Positions 38,801 to 45,891 of a stretch of 64,000 bases of DNA are shown one piece after another. The notes beneath the pieces were generated by a model. It did not search any database, had not been told where the DNA came from, and was given only the letters and a program-made list of their open reading frames with translations. Within the stretch, counting starts at the first letter, position 1. Every line of letters begins with the position of its first letter. A program made the position numbers and the translations under genes. The DNA comes from Pseudomonas caricapapayae (GTDB lineage: Bacteria; Pseudomonadota; Gammaproteobacteria; Pseudomonadales; Pseudomonadaceae), in NCBI RefSeq assembly GCF_001400735.1, contig NZ_LJPW01000125.1, positions 1-64,000 on the forward strand, in the 5' to 3' direction.

Positions 38801-39054
38801 TGCTGCCAGCCGTGCAGCGTCGGCTGGTCATAGAGGTCTTTGAGGGTCACTTTGAAACCCTGGCGGCGAAACCGATTGAGCCAGGCCATCAGGTGCATCG
38901 AGTCCATGCCCAGCTTCAACAGGTTGGCGTCTTCAGCGAGCAGTCCGGGAGACAGACGCAGTTGCCTGGCAATTTCCTCTGCCAGCAAGGCGGGGTCGAA
39001 TGCTTCAGGTGGCGTACCGCGAGCAGTCGAGGCTTTTCTGGTCGATGTGTACAT
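32896..39054 (-). CDS. irp2: Yersiniabactin nonribosomal peptide synthetase HMWP2
   Basis: The 2052-aa NRPS (Yersinia HMWP2 is 2035 aa) has the order ArCP (Ser52 in GMDSMHL), Cy1 (SVQHAYLVGR near 118, then DLLVADAASFNQLF), A (IYTSGSTGEPKGV near 711; YRTGDMGCYWPDG; YRIELGEI near 968), a roughly 370-residue insertion, the final A motif LTANGKIDHQAL near 1384, PCP1 (Ser1444 in GGDSLLATR), Cy2 (EIQQAYLVGR near 1505, DNLLLDGMSM) and PCP2 (Ser1983 in DAGASSLKL). It receives salicylate from Irp5 and adds and cyclises two cysteines. The insertion has a degenerate SAM motif (LIEASARSAVTGLFLL), as expected for the epimerising methyltransferase-like domain. The start at 39054 has a GGAGT site. Confidence 0.95.
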   Translation of the reverse strand: MYTSTRKASTARGTPPEAFDPALLAEEIARQLRLSPGLLAEDANLLKLGMDSMHLMAWLNRFRRQGFKVTLKDLYDQPTLHGWQQLLGTAAIHNDTAETVRKDQALPLMSGGQPFALTSVQHAYLVGRSSEQPLGGVGCHLYQEFDGHGLTPQVLEAAIYRLIERHPMLKTRFLANGRQQWQARSAWPGLKVHDLRDKDDAYRQQKLLKLREQLGHRRLNVENGETFDFQLCLLPDGRNRLLVNIDLLVADAASFNQLFEELIALIDERPLAPSPVDYDFCSYLAQLERDGQTRIQHARTWWLERLDDLPLAPILPLAQDPERIGQVRICRRRGQLNATQWQAFKDHAGAAGVTPTMALATLFSAVLGRWSGQQSLLLNLTLFDRQPLNPAVAGMIADFTNILTLPVNCCGQTFAELARANQQSFAEVYEHSAWSGVEVLRELKKRQRHPHGAPLVFTSNLGRPLFGEATEDTLGAPGWGISQTPQVWIDHLAFEHQEQVYLQWDSNDQLFPEGLTETLFDVYFEQVMALVTTPAQWSRPLPELMPSAQRAVREQANATRQPLPEGLLHDAIFAQAERTPQATALIQDQRRVSFAQLADQASRLAGSLQALGVEAGETVAVSMAKDIGQIICVLGILKAGAIYVPVPPDQPLARRIGIYAGAGVRCVLTSADEPEERDIGNALTWQQAIRSEPLRHQVPVSAQQPAYIIYTSGSTGEPKGVVISHQSALNTCMDISQRHGVGPEDCVLALSALHFDLSVYDIFGVLGAGASLVLVNEQQRRDPALWCRLIDQHRITLWNSVPALLDMLLTYSEGFDLHIPASLRLVMLSGDWIGLDLPERYHRYRDDGRFVAMGGATEAAIWSNTCTVNRVEPHWRSIPYGQPLANQRYRVVDELGRDCPDWVAGELWIGGVGVAQGYFNDAERSARQFVDVAGERWYRTGDMGCYWPDGTLEFLGRRDKQVKVGGYRIELGEIDAAFNRLEGVKAAVSMAPGDRERSLVAFVVPNGASLCSAVEADPLTPSSYADWLRPETAATDATEGLLANFLVRHLALNGVHLNDPVSTATVVQSYGCQEHWQPLLNRWLEWLAAQGHLQRDAEGAWRLSHSATNTTPHDDSAYALTEALHAHHDTLRDILHDKRSAQTLLEHPYWAPEQLLMHASGSREALDALAISLADLSRRLQRPVRLIEASARSAVTGLFLLERLDASQVQYTALDASQAMVLKAGERLAGFAHGSALRDTDSARQTLAHSADVLLINNQLHRIETSQAALARWIRLCAPGAAICVLELAHSSALSLISADLLSHGHSAAAQLRDPEHWQALLTQAGLTPHGMDRLGTMQRLILRAPDALYRPDPARLAQALANELPGYMIPQRLHFLDALPLTANGKIDHQALGQLCKPASAHPDQYQAPETAREQVVAQLWQDLLQTGALHRHSHFFQLGGDSLLATRLIGELGSHGYRARLDDLFNFPALHAFAATLVEESRPTARLEHDPTGRYEPFALSEIQQAYLVGRQSGFVLGGVGAHFFVEFSVERLDIPLFENAWQRLIERHDILRAVVRDGMLQVLQQVPAFIPRRHRVTTLDGSEAIALRERLSHQVLDAVQWPLFDAQIVEDGSSHSRIFISLDNLLLDGMSMQILLAELETLYLHPEQVLAPVDIGFRDYQRLRASLPPSPGAQAYWQRRLDDLPPAPRLPLRCAPGDVGTPHFVRLAERLPAACWERLKDQAHRHQLTPSGLLLSAFSAVLSAWSSQRELSLNLTLFDRQPLHPHIDRVLGDFTSLLLLAWQPVADWIGSAQRLQQRLWRDLAQRDHSAIRVMRELASRHGMAAAQMPVVFTSALGFDKGRFMAQSSWLKPVWGISQTPQVWLDHQVYESEGDLCLNWDAVEALFEPSVLRSMFDQYLALLNRLANEPQAWALSLEQLVTPGQPGAGVAMLPRIQPLLHEPEQQADEQIVEQIRHAFQEVVGLKLHDCRQNFFDAGASSLKLVQLHVKLTQQGHRHLQATDLFGYPNARALARHLSRTQPANDAREQPRHAQLTQRNARRLRRTGGGS

Positions 39055-39114
39055 GGTAAGACTCCATCCAGACAAGTACTCGTGCCGCGCTCAAGGTGGC
39101 GCGGCGCAGGGGTT

Positions 39115-40860
39115 TCAGGTGTGCAAGTGCCAGTTCCTTGCCTGGCTCTGGCGGTTCCACAGGCGGGCGTAGAGCCCTTGCCGCGCCAATAGCTCATCGT
39201 GGCGGCCCTGTTCCACAATGCGTCCGCGATCCATGACCAGAATCTGGTCGGCGTGCTGGATGTTGTGCAGACGATGGGCGATGACCAGCACTGTACGATC
39301 GCGTACCAGCGCGTCCAGGCCCCGTTGAATAGCGGCTTCCGAAGACGGATCGACGCTTGAGGTGGCTTCGTCGAGCAGCAGGATCGGGCTGTTCTTGAGC
39401 AGCGCCCGAGCGATTGAAAGGCGTTGCCGTTCACCGCCCGATAGCCAGCCGCCGCCCTCGCCAATGCGCGTGGCATAGCCCTCGGGAAGCGCCTCGATGA
39501 ATGTGTGGGCGTGGGCCTGGCGGGCAGCGTGGATGACCTCTTGCTCGGTTGCGTCGGGTCTGCCGACCAGCAGGTTGTCGAGCACCGTGCCGGAGAACAG
39601 CGTGACGTCCTGAAAGACCATCGATATCTGCTTTTGCAGGTAATCGCTGCCGATGTCCCGTGCCTCGATGCCGCCAATGCGTAACTCACCGCTGTCGATG
39701 TCCCAAAGGCGGGCGACCAGATGCGCCAGGGTACTTTTTCCCGCGCCGCTGGGGCCGACCAGCGCGGTCAGGGTCCCGGCGGCAAGGCGGCACGAAAGGC
39801 CATCGATAACCGGCGCCTGCTCTTCGGCGTAGCTGAAATTCACTTCTCTGAGTTCGATATCGAAGTGCGCGGGCTTGCGCGGCTGAATGGGTTCTGGCAT
39901 CGGTTTCAGATCCAGCAATCGCTCGGTGCGCATCAGCGCACGATGGCCAAAGCGCAGCAGCAGAACGGAGAACCCCAGGTCGATGCTCTTGCGATACAGC
40001 GGCCAGGCCAGCACGGTGAAGATAATCAGGTGCTGGATGCTCATCTGACTGTCGAGCAGCAGGTTGCATCCCAGCAATACCATGAGGATGAAACCGGCTT
40101 CGATGACCAGGCCGAACAGGCCGACCCACACAGCCGGTTTCAGTTCGATGCTGACCATGGCCTGGTGTTGCTCGTCCAGGACTGTATTCAGACGCTGCAA
40201 AGCGCTGCCGAAACGGCCGAAGCTACGAATCACCGCAATGCCCTGGATGTATTCCAGCAGCGCTGACTGAGTGCGGTTGCTGGTGGCCAGCAGTTGGTCG
40301 GCGTGGAGCAGCGTTTTACGTATCGCCACATAGATCGTCAGCGCGGCCAGCGGCAACATGGCCAGCACCGCGCAGGCAAGGAGGGGTTCCAGCCAGAACA
40401 GCAGAATCAGAATAAACGTCAGTTCGGCCAGCGACAGGGCGAACACCCCGAGGAAGTGCGACCACAGGTGCTCGACCATGGCCAGATCACTGGTGACCTG
40501 CGCGCTGATTTCGCCGCTGTTGGCCGTCGCGAACCAGCCGAGCGGCAGTTTCTGCAAATGGTCGACCAGACGCAGACGGGCATTGGCCATCATCGCGTAG
40601 GCACCGGTAAATATCAGCGGTGTGCCGAGGGCTCCCACTGCGATTCGTGCCGCCAGACAGGCAAGCATGCCCAGTGTCAGCCAGACCACGTCCCAACCCT
40701 GAAGCCTACCCTCGAACAGGCTTGCCAGCAGCCAGTACAACAGCAGATAAGGAGCGGCGCTCAACAGGCCCTCAACGACCGCCAGGCGCAGCCCTTGATT
40801 CAGGCGTGGATCGCGTTGCCCTGCCAGGCGTTCGCCCGCACGCATCAGACTGTAAATCAT
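39115..40860 (-). CDS. ybtQ: ABC transporter YbtQ/Irp7 (permease-ATPase fusion)
   Basis: The 581-aa half-transporter has about six membrane segments in the first 320 residues and an ATPase domain with Walker A GPSGAGKSTL (near 367), signature LSGGERQRLSIARAL, Walker B ILLLDEATSSVD and the H-loop IAHRLH. In Yersinia, YbtP and YbtQ form an inner-membrane heterodimer that imports ferric yersiniabactin although they look like exporters. The start at 40860 overlaps ybtP by ATGA, which fixes it against an alternative nine codons upstream. It lies 60 bp upstream of irp2. Confidence 0.93.
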   Translation of the reverse strand: MIYSLMRAGERLAGQRDPRLNQGLRLAVVEGLLSAAPYLLLYWLLASLFEGRLQGWDVVWLTLGMLACLAARIAVGALGTPLIFTGAYAMMANARLRLVDHLQKLPLGWFATANSGEISAQVTSDLAMVEHLWSHFLGVFALSLAELTFILILLFWLEPLLACAVLAMLPLAALTIYVAIRKTLLHADQLLATSNRTQSALLEYIQGIAVIRSFGRFGSALQRLNTVLDEQHQAMVSIELKPAVWVGLFGLVIEAGFILMVLLGCNLLLDSQMSIQHLIIFTVLAWPLYRKSIDLGFSVLLLRFGHRALMRTERLLDLKPMPEPIQPRKPAHFDIELREVNFSYAEEQAPVIDGLSCRLAAGTLTALVGPSGAGKSTLAHLVARLWDIDSGELRIGGIEARDIGSDYLQKQISMVFQDVTLFSGTVLDNLLVGRPDATEQEVIHAARQAHAHTFIEALPEGYATRIGEGGGWLSGGERQRLSIARALLKNSPILLLDEATSSVDPSSEAAIQRGLDALVRDRTVLVIAHRLHNIQHADQILVMDRGRIVEQGRHDELLARQGLYARLWNRQSQARNWHLHT

Positions 40861-42638
40861 GCGGGTTCTCCACTGCTCAGTTGCCATTGGCGGATGCGGG
40901 TGTGGTCCTTCCAGAGTTGCTGATACAACTCGCAGCTTTCGAGCAATTGCTCATGGCGACCGGTGCCGAGTACCTGCCCCTGATCGAGGACGACGATGCG
41001 GTGTGCGGTGATGACGGTGTGCAGGCGATGGGCAATCATCAGGACGGTTCGGCCACGGCACAGATTGGCCAGTGCCTGCTGGATCAGCACCTCGTTTTCG
41101 CTGTCTGCGTAGGCCGTGGCTTCATCGAGAATCAGCACCGGTGCGTTCTTCAGCAGGGCTCTGGCAATCGACAGGCGCTGACGTTCACCCCCTGACAACT
41201 GCGCGCCGCCTTCGCCAATGGGCGTGTGGTAGCCCTGCGGCAGGCGCTCGATAAAGTCATGGGCGCACGCCGCACGTGCTGCGGCCTCGACACTTGCCAG
41301 ATCGGCGTCGGGGTTTGCCAGACGCAGATTGTCGAGCACGGACCCGTCAAACAGATGAACGCGCTGGAACACCGTCGCGACCCGATCGAGCAGCGCCTGC
41401 AATGGCCAGTCGCGCAGCTCGGTGCCGCCCAGCGTAATGCTGCCGCTGTCGGCGTCGAACAAGCGACTGACCAATTGCGCCACGGTGCTTTTACCGGAAC
41501 CGCTGGGGCCGACCAGCGCGGTCAACTGGCCCGCCTGAGCGCTGAAACTGACCTGATCCAGAGCCTGCCTTTCGCCGTAGGCGTGGCAGACGTTTTCCAG
41601 CCGCAGGTCCAGCGGTGTGTCGGGAATCTGCAGCCCGGCGTTGTCGCTCAGTGGCGAGGTGAGCAGCACACTGTTGATCCTGGCCAGCGCCGCGTTGCGC
41701 TGCACCTGATCGCCGAGCATGTAGGTCAGGCGCAGCAGGGGCAAAAGGGCCGCGGGTGCAAGCAACAGGAACAGCAGCAGAGTGTCCAGCGTGATGTCGC
41801 CATCCAGCAGCAACCACGCCCCCAGCGGAGCTACAACCATCAGGCTCGCGCTCAGCAGCCCCGAGAACACCACCCAGAACAGTGAACTCTTGCGGGCAAA
41901 GCCGGCTACCCACTCTGCTGCGCCACGTATATCGCTGCTCAGAGAGCCAAAGCGCAGGCTGGTCAGGCCGAAGCTTTTGACCACCTGAATGCCTTGCAGG
42001 TACTCGCTGAAACTTTGTGAAATACGTTGTTGCAGACTTTGCCATTGCGCCATGCGCGCAGCCGAGCCTTTCACCATCAGCATCTGCGCAAGAAACGCCA
42101 GCGGCAGCGGGGCGACACAGGCGAGTGCCAGCCGCCAGTCAACGATGAACAGGACAAGCAGTGTCAGTGGCGGCATGACTGCGGCTGAGATCGAATCAGG
42201 CAGCGAGTGCGCAAAGAACCCTTCAAGCGAAGCGACATCGTCATTCAATGTGCGGCGCAGGTCGGTGCTGCTGTGCTGGCTGAAAAAACTCAGCGGCACC
42301 TCACCTAAATGCCGGGCAATCCGGCTGCGCAGCCGACGCAGCAGTGCGAACGCTGCCAGGTGCGCGGTAACATGACTGAAGGTCATAAGCAGCCAGCGCA
42401 GCAGCACCGCCGCCAATGCCCAAAGGCCCCAGACCAACGCGGCATGTGCATCAGGCACGGGGCTCAGCAAAACCTGCGCGATCTTGTAGACGCACCACAG
42501 CGGCACAAGGCTCAGCAGCGTGGAAACCACAGCACAACTGATTGCCAGGGCAAACATCCCCGGAGCCAGCTTTAGCAGTCCGGTGTGGCTGAGTGGCCGG
42601 GTTGTGCTCGGGTCGACAGCATCATGATCGCGGGTCAT
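40857..42638 (-). CDS. ybtP: ABC transporter YbtP/Irp6 (permease-ATPase fusion)
   Basis: The 593-aa partner of YbtQ has the same exporter-like layout: membrane domain to about residue 330 (APGMFALAISCAVVSTLLSLVPLW, PLTLLVLFIVDWRLALACVAPL) and ATPase domain with Walker A GPSGSGKSTV (near 376), signature LSGGERQRLSIARAL and Walker B VLILDEATAYAD. A strong ribosome site (AAGGAGTG) precedes the ATG at 42638. The 155-bp gap to fyuA contains one GC-rich dyad and could carry a second promoter, but none is clear. Confidence 0.93.
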   Translation of the reverse strand: MTRDHDAVDPSTTRPLSHTGLLKLAPGMFALAISCAVVSTLLSLVPLWCVYKIAQVLLSPVPDAHAALVWGLWALAAVLLRWLLMTFSHVTAHLAAFALLRRLRSRIARHLGEVPLSFFSQHSSTDLRRTLNDDVASLEGFFAHSLPDSISAAVMPPLTLLVLFIVDWRLALACVAPLPLAFLAQMLMVKGSAARMAQWQSLQQRISQSFSEYLQGIQVVKSFGLTSLRFGSLSSDIRGAAEWVAGFARKSSLFWVVFSGLLSASLMVVAPLGAWLLLDGDITLDTLLLFLLLAPAALLPLLRLTYMLGDQVQRNAALARINSVLLTSPLSDNAGLQIPDTPLDLRLENVCHAYGERQALDQVSFSAQAGQLTALVGPSGSGKSTVAQLVSRLFDADSGSITLGGTELRDWPLQALLDRVATVFQRVHLFDGSVLDNLRLANPDADLASVEAAARAACAHDFIERLPQGYHTPIGEGGAQLSGGERQRLSIARALLKNAPVLILDEATAYADSENEVLIQQALANLCRGRTVLMIAHRLHTVITAHRIVVLDQGQVLGTGRHEQLLESCELYQQLWKDHTRIRQWQLSSGEPA

Positions 42639-42728
42639 TCGGCACTCCTTGGGTGTCCGTACCTGTCATATCGCCATGCAGCGGCTGACGGACGCCCGGT
42701 GGGCGACCGGCGTTGTTGCCGATGAATG

Positions 42729-42754
42729 GAGCCGGTGGTTCTCGAGCCCGGCTC
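42729..42754. terminator. GC-rich dyad between fyuA and ybtP
   Basis: GAGCCGG (42729-42735) pairs with CCGGCTC (42748-42754). No T-run follows on either strand. It may attenuate transcription between the receptor gene and the rest of the operon, which would give more receptor than synthetase; that role is inferred. Confidence 0.3.
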
Positions 42755-42793
42755 ATGTGCAATCGCGCGCGAGCCAGGCCAGGGATGTTCGGG

Positions 42794-44797
42794 TCAAAAG
42801 GTGATTTTGGTACTCAAGCCCAGTTCCCGGCCTTGCCCTGGCTGGCTGAACTGTGCGCCGCCGGACAGGTAGGAGTAGGTGCGGTAGTCCTTGTCGCCGA
42901 GGTTGTTGCCATACAGCGCAAGCTCCAGATCGGGCTTGGGCAGCCACGCCAGTCGAGCATCCACCAGGCTGTAGCCGCCCTGCGATACCTCGTTGTCGAC
43001 GTCGAAATAGTGTTTGCCGGTGTAACTGATCCCGACACTGGGCCGCACTTCGCCCAGCAGCCCGTCAAAGTAGAAGCTGCGTTCGGCCGATGCGCGCAAG
43101 GTCCGTCCCGGCGTGTACGTCAGCCTGTTGCCCTGACGGTCGGAATCGAGCATACGGTTGCGGTTGACGGTACCCGCCAGCCGAATCAGGGTCGCTTCAT
43201 CCGCGTGCCAGTCCATGGACAGCTCGGCGCCTTCACTGCGGGCCTTGCCGATGTTGCTCAGCGACTGGGTGCCGGTGCCCGCTGCGCCGATGAATTGCTG
43301 TACATCGTCGATATCGATGCGATACAGCGCGGCGTTGAGCCACAGGTGCTTGTCCAGAAGGCTGGATTTGACGCCTATTTCGGTGTTCAACGACTTCTCC
43401 GGCGAATACGCCACGGCATCAGGTGTGATGGCACCGATGCGGTTGTAACCGCCCGCCTTGTAGCCCTTGCTGACCGATGCGTACAAGCGCGTGTCCGGGG
43501 TTGCCTGGAAGCCCAGGGCAATCTTGGGAGTGGTGCTGGTAAACGTGTCGTTGCCACTGTAGACAAAGCCTGGCGTAAAGGCTGCGTCGATCTGGGTGTA
43601 GTCGGTTTCGGCTTTCTCCACGCTGTGGCGCGCGCCCAGCGTCAGGTCCCAGCGCGGGGCCAGGTGCCAGGTAAACTCGCCGAACACGGCTTTCTCGGTG
43701 CTTTCGATGCGGCTGTCGGCCACGCCATAAACCCCGAACAGCGGGGCGCTGCGGTCCGGTTCACGCTCTGAGTGACTGCGGCTTTTCTGCCAGTACAAAC
43801 CACCCACCGCATCCCAGGCACGGTCGTCGCCCTGGGTGGAAAGACGCAGTTCCTGGCTGACGGTGCGCTGGCTTTCGGGCCACTGAAAACCCAGATCGCC
43901 GTACACCCGCTCATGGCGATAGTTCTGTAGAGAGGTGATAGAGGTCAGTTTCAGTGCGTCGCTGAGGTTCCAGTCCAGGGTTGCACTGCTGGTTTCAACG
44001 CGCCGCACGTAGACCGACTCCATCAACGGTACGCTCGCCCGGCGTTTTTCATACGTGGCGTCTGCCAGGTATTGCTCGTTGTAGGAGGTCAGGCGATCCC
44101 GGGCATAAGCCAGCTTGAGGCTGAAGTCTTCATTAGGTTTGAAGGTCAGCCCGACATTGCCGCCGCCGTTGTCGCTGTCACCATGATGCTCGCTGCGGGT
44201 CAGCTCGCCGTCGGTGTCGTCGTGATACACGGTGCCTTGAATGAATAACGTGTCGTCCACCAGCGGCGTCGAACCCGTCGCCGACACTTGTTGGTGCAGA
44301 TTGCTGAAGCGGCTTTGCAGCGTCGCGGTCGGCGTGTTGTCCGGTTGACGGGTGAGGATATTGAGTGCCCCTGCATGGGCATTACGGCCGTAGAGCGTGC
44401 CTTGCGGGCCTTTCAACAGCTCGATGTGTTCAATGTTGAGCAATTGCTGATTGAAGGTGCCCAGGTATTGCGGCACTCCGTCCACATAAATGCCTACGGG
44501 CGCGTTGTAGGGGTCCGATGAGGACACGCCGCGCAGACTCAGGCTGGGAAATACACCGGCACCCGTGTTGCGAATCAACAGTTCCGGAAATACTCTCTCG
44601 AGGTCGCCGCTGTTGTAGACATTGGCACGCTCCAGATCCGCCTGCTCTGCCACCGAAAGCGCCAGGTCGGTCTGGTCCTGGGATTGCACGCGCTTGCCAG
44701 CGGTAACCTGCATTTCCGGCAAGGTCATGACGTCGTCGGCCAGCGCCTGATGGGAAACTGCAAGCATGACTGCCAGGCTGAGTAGAGAACGTTGCAT
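42794..44797 (-). CDS. fyuA: TonB-dependent ferric yersiniabactin receptor
   Basis: The 667-aa outer-membrane receptor (Yersinia FyuA is 673 aa) has a signal peptide (MQRSLLSLAVMLAVSHQALA), a TonB-box-like start to the mature protein (DDVMTLPEMQVTAGKR), a plug domain with PVGIYVDGVPQYLG and IELLKGPQGTLYGRNAHAGALNI, and a 22-strand-type barrel ending KITF with a terminal Phe. It binds and imports ferric yersiniabactin using TonB energy. The start at 44797 is chosen because the signal peptide begins there; an upstream ATG would add 18 residues. It is the first gene of the leftward siderophore operon, with a Fur-like site upstream. Confidence 0.93.
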   Translation of the reverse strand: MQRSLLSLAVMLAVSHQALADDVMTLPEMQVTAGKRVQSQDQTDLALSVAEQADLERANVYNSGDLERVFPELLIRNTGAGVFPSLSLRGVSSSDPYNAPVGIYVDGVPQYLGTFNQQLLNIEHIELLKGPQGTLYGRNAHAGALNILTRQPDNTPTATLQSRFSNLHQQVSATGSTPLVDDTLFIQGTVYHDDTDGELTRSEHHGDSDNGGGNVGLTFKPNEDFSLKLAYARDRLTSYNEQYLADATYEKRRASVPLMESVYVRRVETSSATLDWNLSDALKLTSITSLQNYRHERVYGDLGFQWPESQRTVSQELRLSTQGDDRAWDAVGGLYWQKSRSHSEREPDRSAPLFGVYGVADSRIESTEKAVFGEFTWHLAPRWDLTLGARHSVEKAETDYTQIDAAFTPGFVYSGNDTFTSTTPKIALGFQATPDTRLYASVSKGYKAGGYNRIGAITPDAVAYSPEKSLNTEIGVKSSLLDKHLWLNAALYRIDIDDVQQFIGAAGTGTQSLSNIGKARSEGAELSMDWHADEATLIRLAGTVNRNRMLDSDRQGNRLTYTPGRTLRASAERSFYFDGLLGEVRPSVGISYTGKHYFDVDNEVSQGGYSLVDARLAWLPKPDLELALYGNNLGDKDYRTYSYLSGGAQFSQPGQGRELGLSTKITF

Positions 44798-44896
44798 GAA
44801 TAGACTCGGGTGAGAGGGAATGAGCGCATTCTCTGGACTTAACCGTTTCATTGCGCGTGCGATCAGGGTCGAAATGCGCGCAATCGGTACTTTAGT

Positions 44897-44916
44897 TGAT
44901 AAGTGTTATCATTTGA
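44897..44916. promoter_or_regulatory. Fur-box-like palindrome between fyuA and ybtA
   Basis: TGATAA-GTG-TTATCA (44897-44911) is a perfect 6-bp dyad. Read from 44898 it matches the 19-bp Fur consensus at about 12 of 19 positions. It lies in the 146-bp divergent promoter region, so Fur could repress both the siderophore operon and its activator gene in iron-rich cells. Confidence 0.65.
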
Positions 44917-44943
44917 GTCTGATTCCCAAACGAGTGCATCCCG

Positions 44944-45891
44944 ATGAGCCTCAATCATTATTGCGCTGACTATGAGCTGCCCAAGGTCCTGACGGATGAT
45001 GTGGGGGACGAGCTCGATATCCGACTCATTGACTGGCAGGTCGACGAAGACCGGCATCTGGACGCCTTCTGTGAGGCGTCACTGACAGTGTCGTACCACG
45101 CCAACTGCTCCGGCTGGCGCTATTTCGCCGATACCTCGCCGCTGAGCTGGCGTGAAGATCACTGCTGCCTGTTCCATTCGACGGTACCTGTCAGGGGCGA
45201 GGGTTTCGTGCCCGGTGGTACCTGCTGGCGCGGTGTGAATATCAGCTTTGCCGCGCACCGGCTGGGCATGCTCGATCTGGCCGGGCAACTGTTCGATTAT
45301 CAGGGACCTTGGGAAAACACCCGCTCCAGGGACCGCACGGCACGGCTCGTACAGTTTCCGGCGCCGCAGGTGGTAAGGCGGATCGGCCAGGAGATGCTGG
45401 GTTGCAAACTTGAGGGTGTCGCCAGGGACCTGCTGCTGCGTGGCAAGGCCTACGAAATGCTTGGTCAATTGACTGCTCATATCCAGGACCTGGCGCATTT
45501 CACCGGGCTTAACGCGGGAGGCCGTGACCTGATGCGCGTCGAGCGGGCGCGCAAACTGCTGGAAACACACCCGGAGCAGGACTGGACCATCGAATCGCTG
45601 GCCCAGTCGGTGGAGCTCAACACCAAAAAGCTCAAACAGGGGTTTCGTCAGAGCTACGACAGTGGCGTCTACAGCTATCTGCAGAAAGTCCGCATCGAGC
45701 GGGCGGCACAACTGTTGCGGCGACAGGGAGCGGTCAGTGAAGTGGCGGCGGCGGTGGGTTACTCCAGCGCCAGCCACTTTGCCAAGGTGTTTCGGCGCTA
45801 TTACGGCGTAAACCCGCTGCATTTCAGCGCGATGGCCGTGGAGAATACTCACGACCTCGCGGTGGCTACACCGACGCGTCAGAAATCATAG
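44944..45891 (+). CDS. ybtA: AraC-family regulator YbtA
   Basis: The 315-aa protein ends in a two-helix-turn-helix AraC domain (about 205-300): DWTIESLAQSVELNTKKLKQGF and GAVSEVAAAVGYSSASHFAKVFRRYYGVNPLHF. The N-terminal 200 residues are the sensor region. In Yersinia, YbtA with yersiniabactin activates fyuA, irp2 and ybtP promoters and represses its own. Here it is divergent from fyuA with a Fur-like palindrome between. The gene runs 13 bp into the end of the convergent TonB-receptor gene, so the two 3' ends overlap. Confidence 0.9.
   Translation: MSLNHYCADYELPKVLTDDVGDELDIRLIDWQVDEDRHLDAFCEASLTVSYHANCSGWRYFADTSPLSWREDHCCLFHSTVPVRGEGFVPGGTCWRGVNISFAAHRLGMLDLAGQLFDYQGPWENTRSRDRTARLVQFPAPQVVRRIGQEMLGCKLEGVARDLLLRGKAYEMLGQLTAHIQDLAHFTGLNAGGRDLMRVERARKLLETHPEQDWTIESLAQSVELNTKKLKQGFRQSYDSGVYSYLQKVRIERAAQLLRRQGAVSEVAAAVGYSSASHFAKVFRRYYGVNPLHFSAMAVENTHDLAVATPTRQKS

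Noticed and set aside
40857..42638. YbtP and YbtQ as siderophore exporters because of their exporter-like fold
   Set aside because: The established role of this pair in Yersinia is uptake of the ferric siderophore; fold alone does not overturn that, although export has not been tested here.
17018..45891. A Yersinia-type high-pathogenicity island recently acquired
   Set aside because: No integrase, no attachment-site tRNA and no composition break were seen; gene order differs, and pchA/pchB replace irp9.
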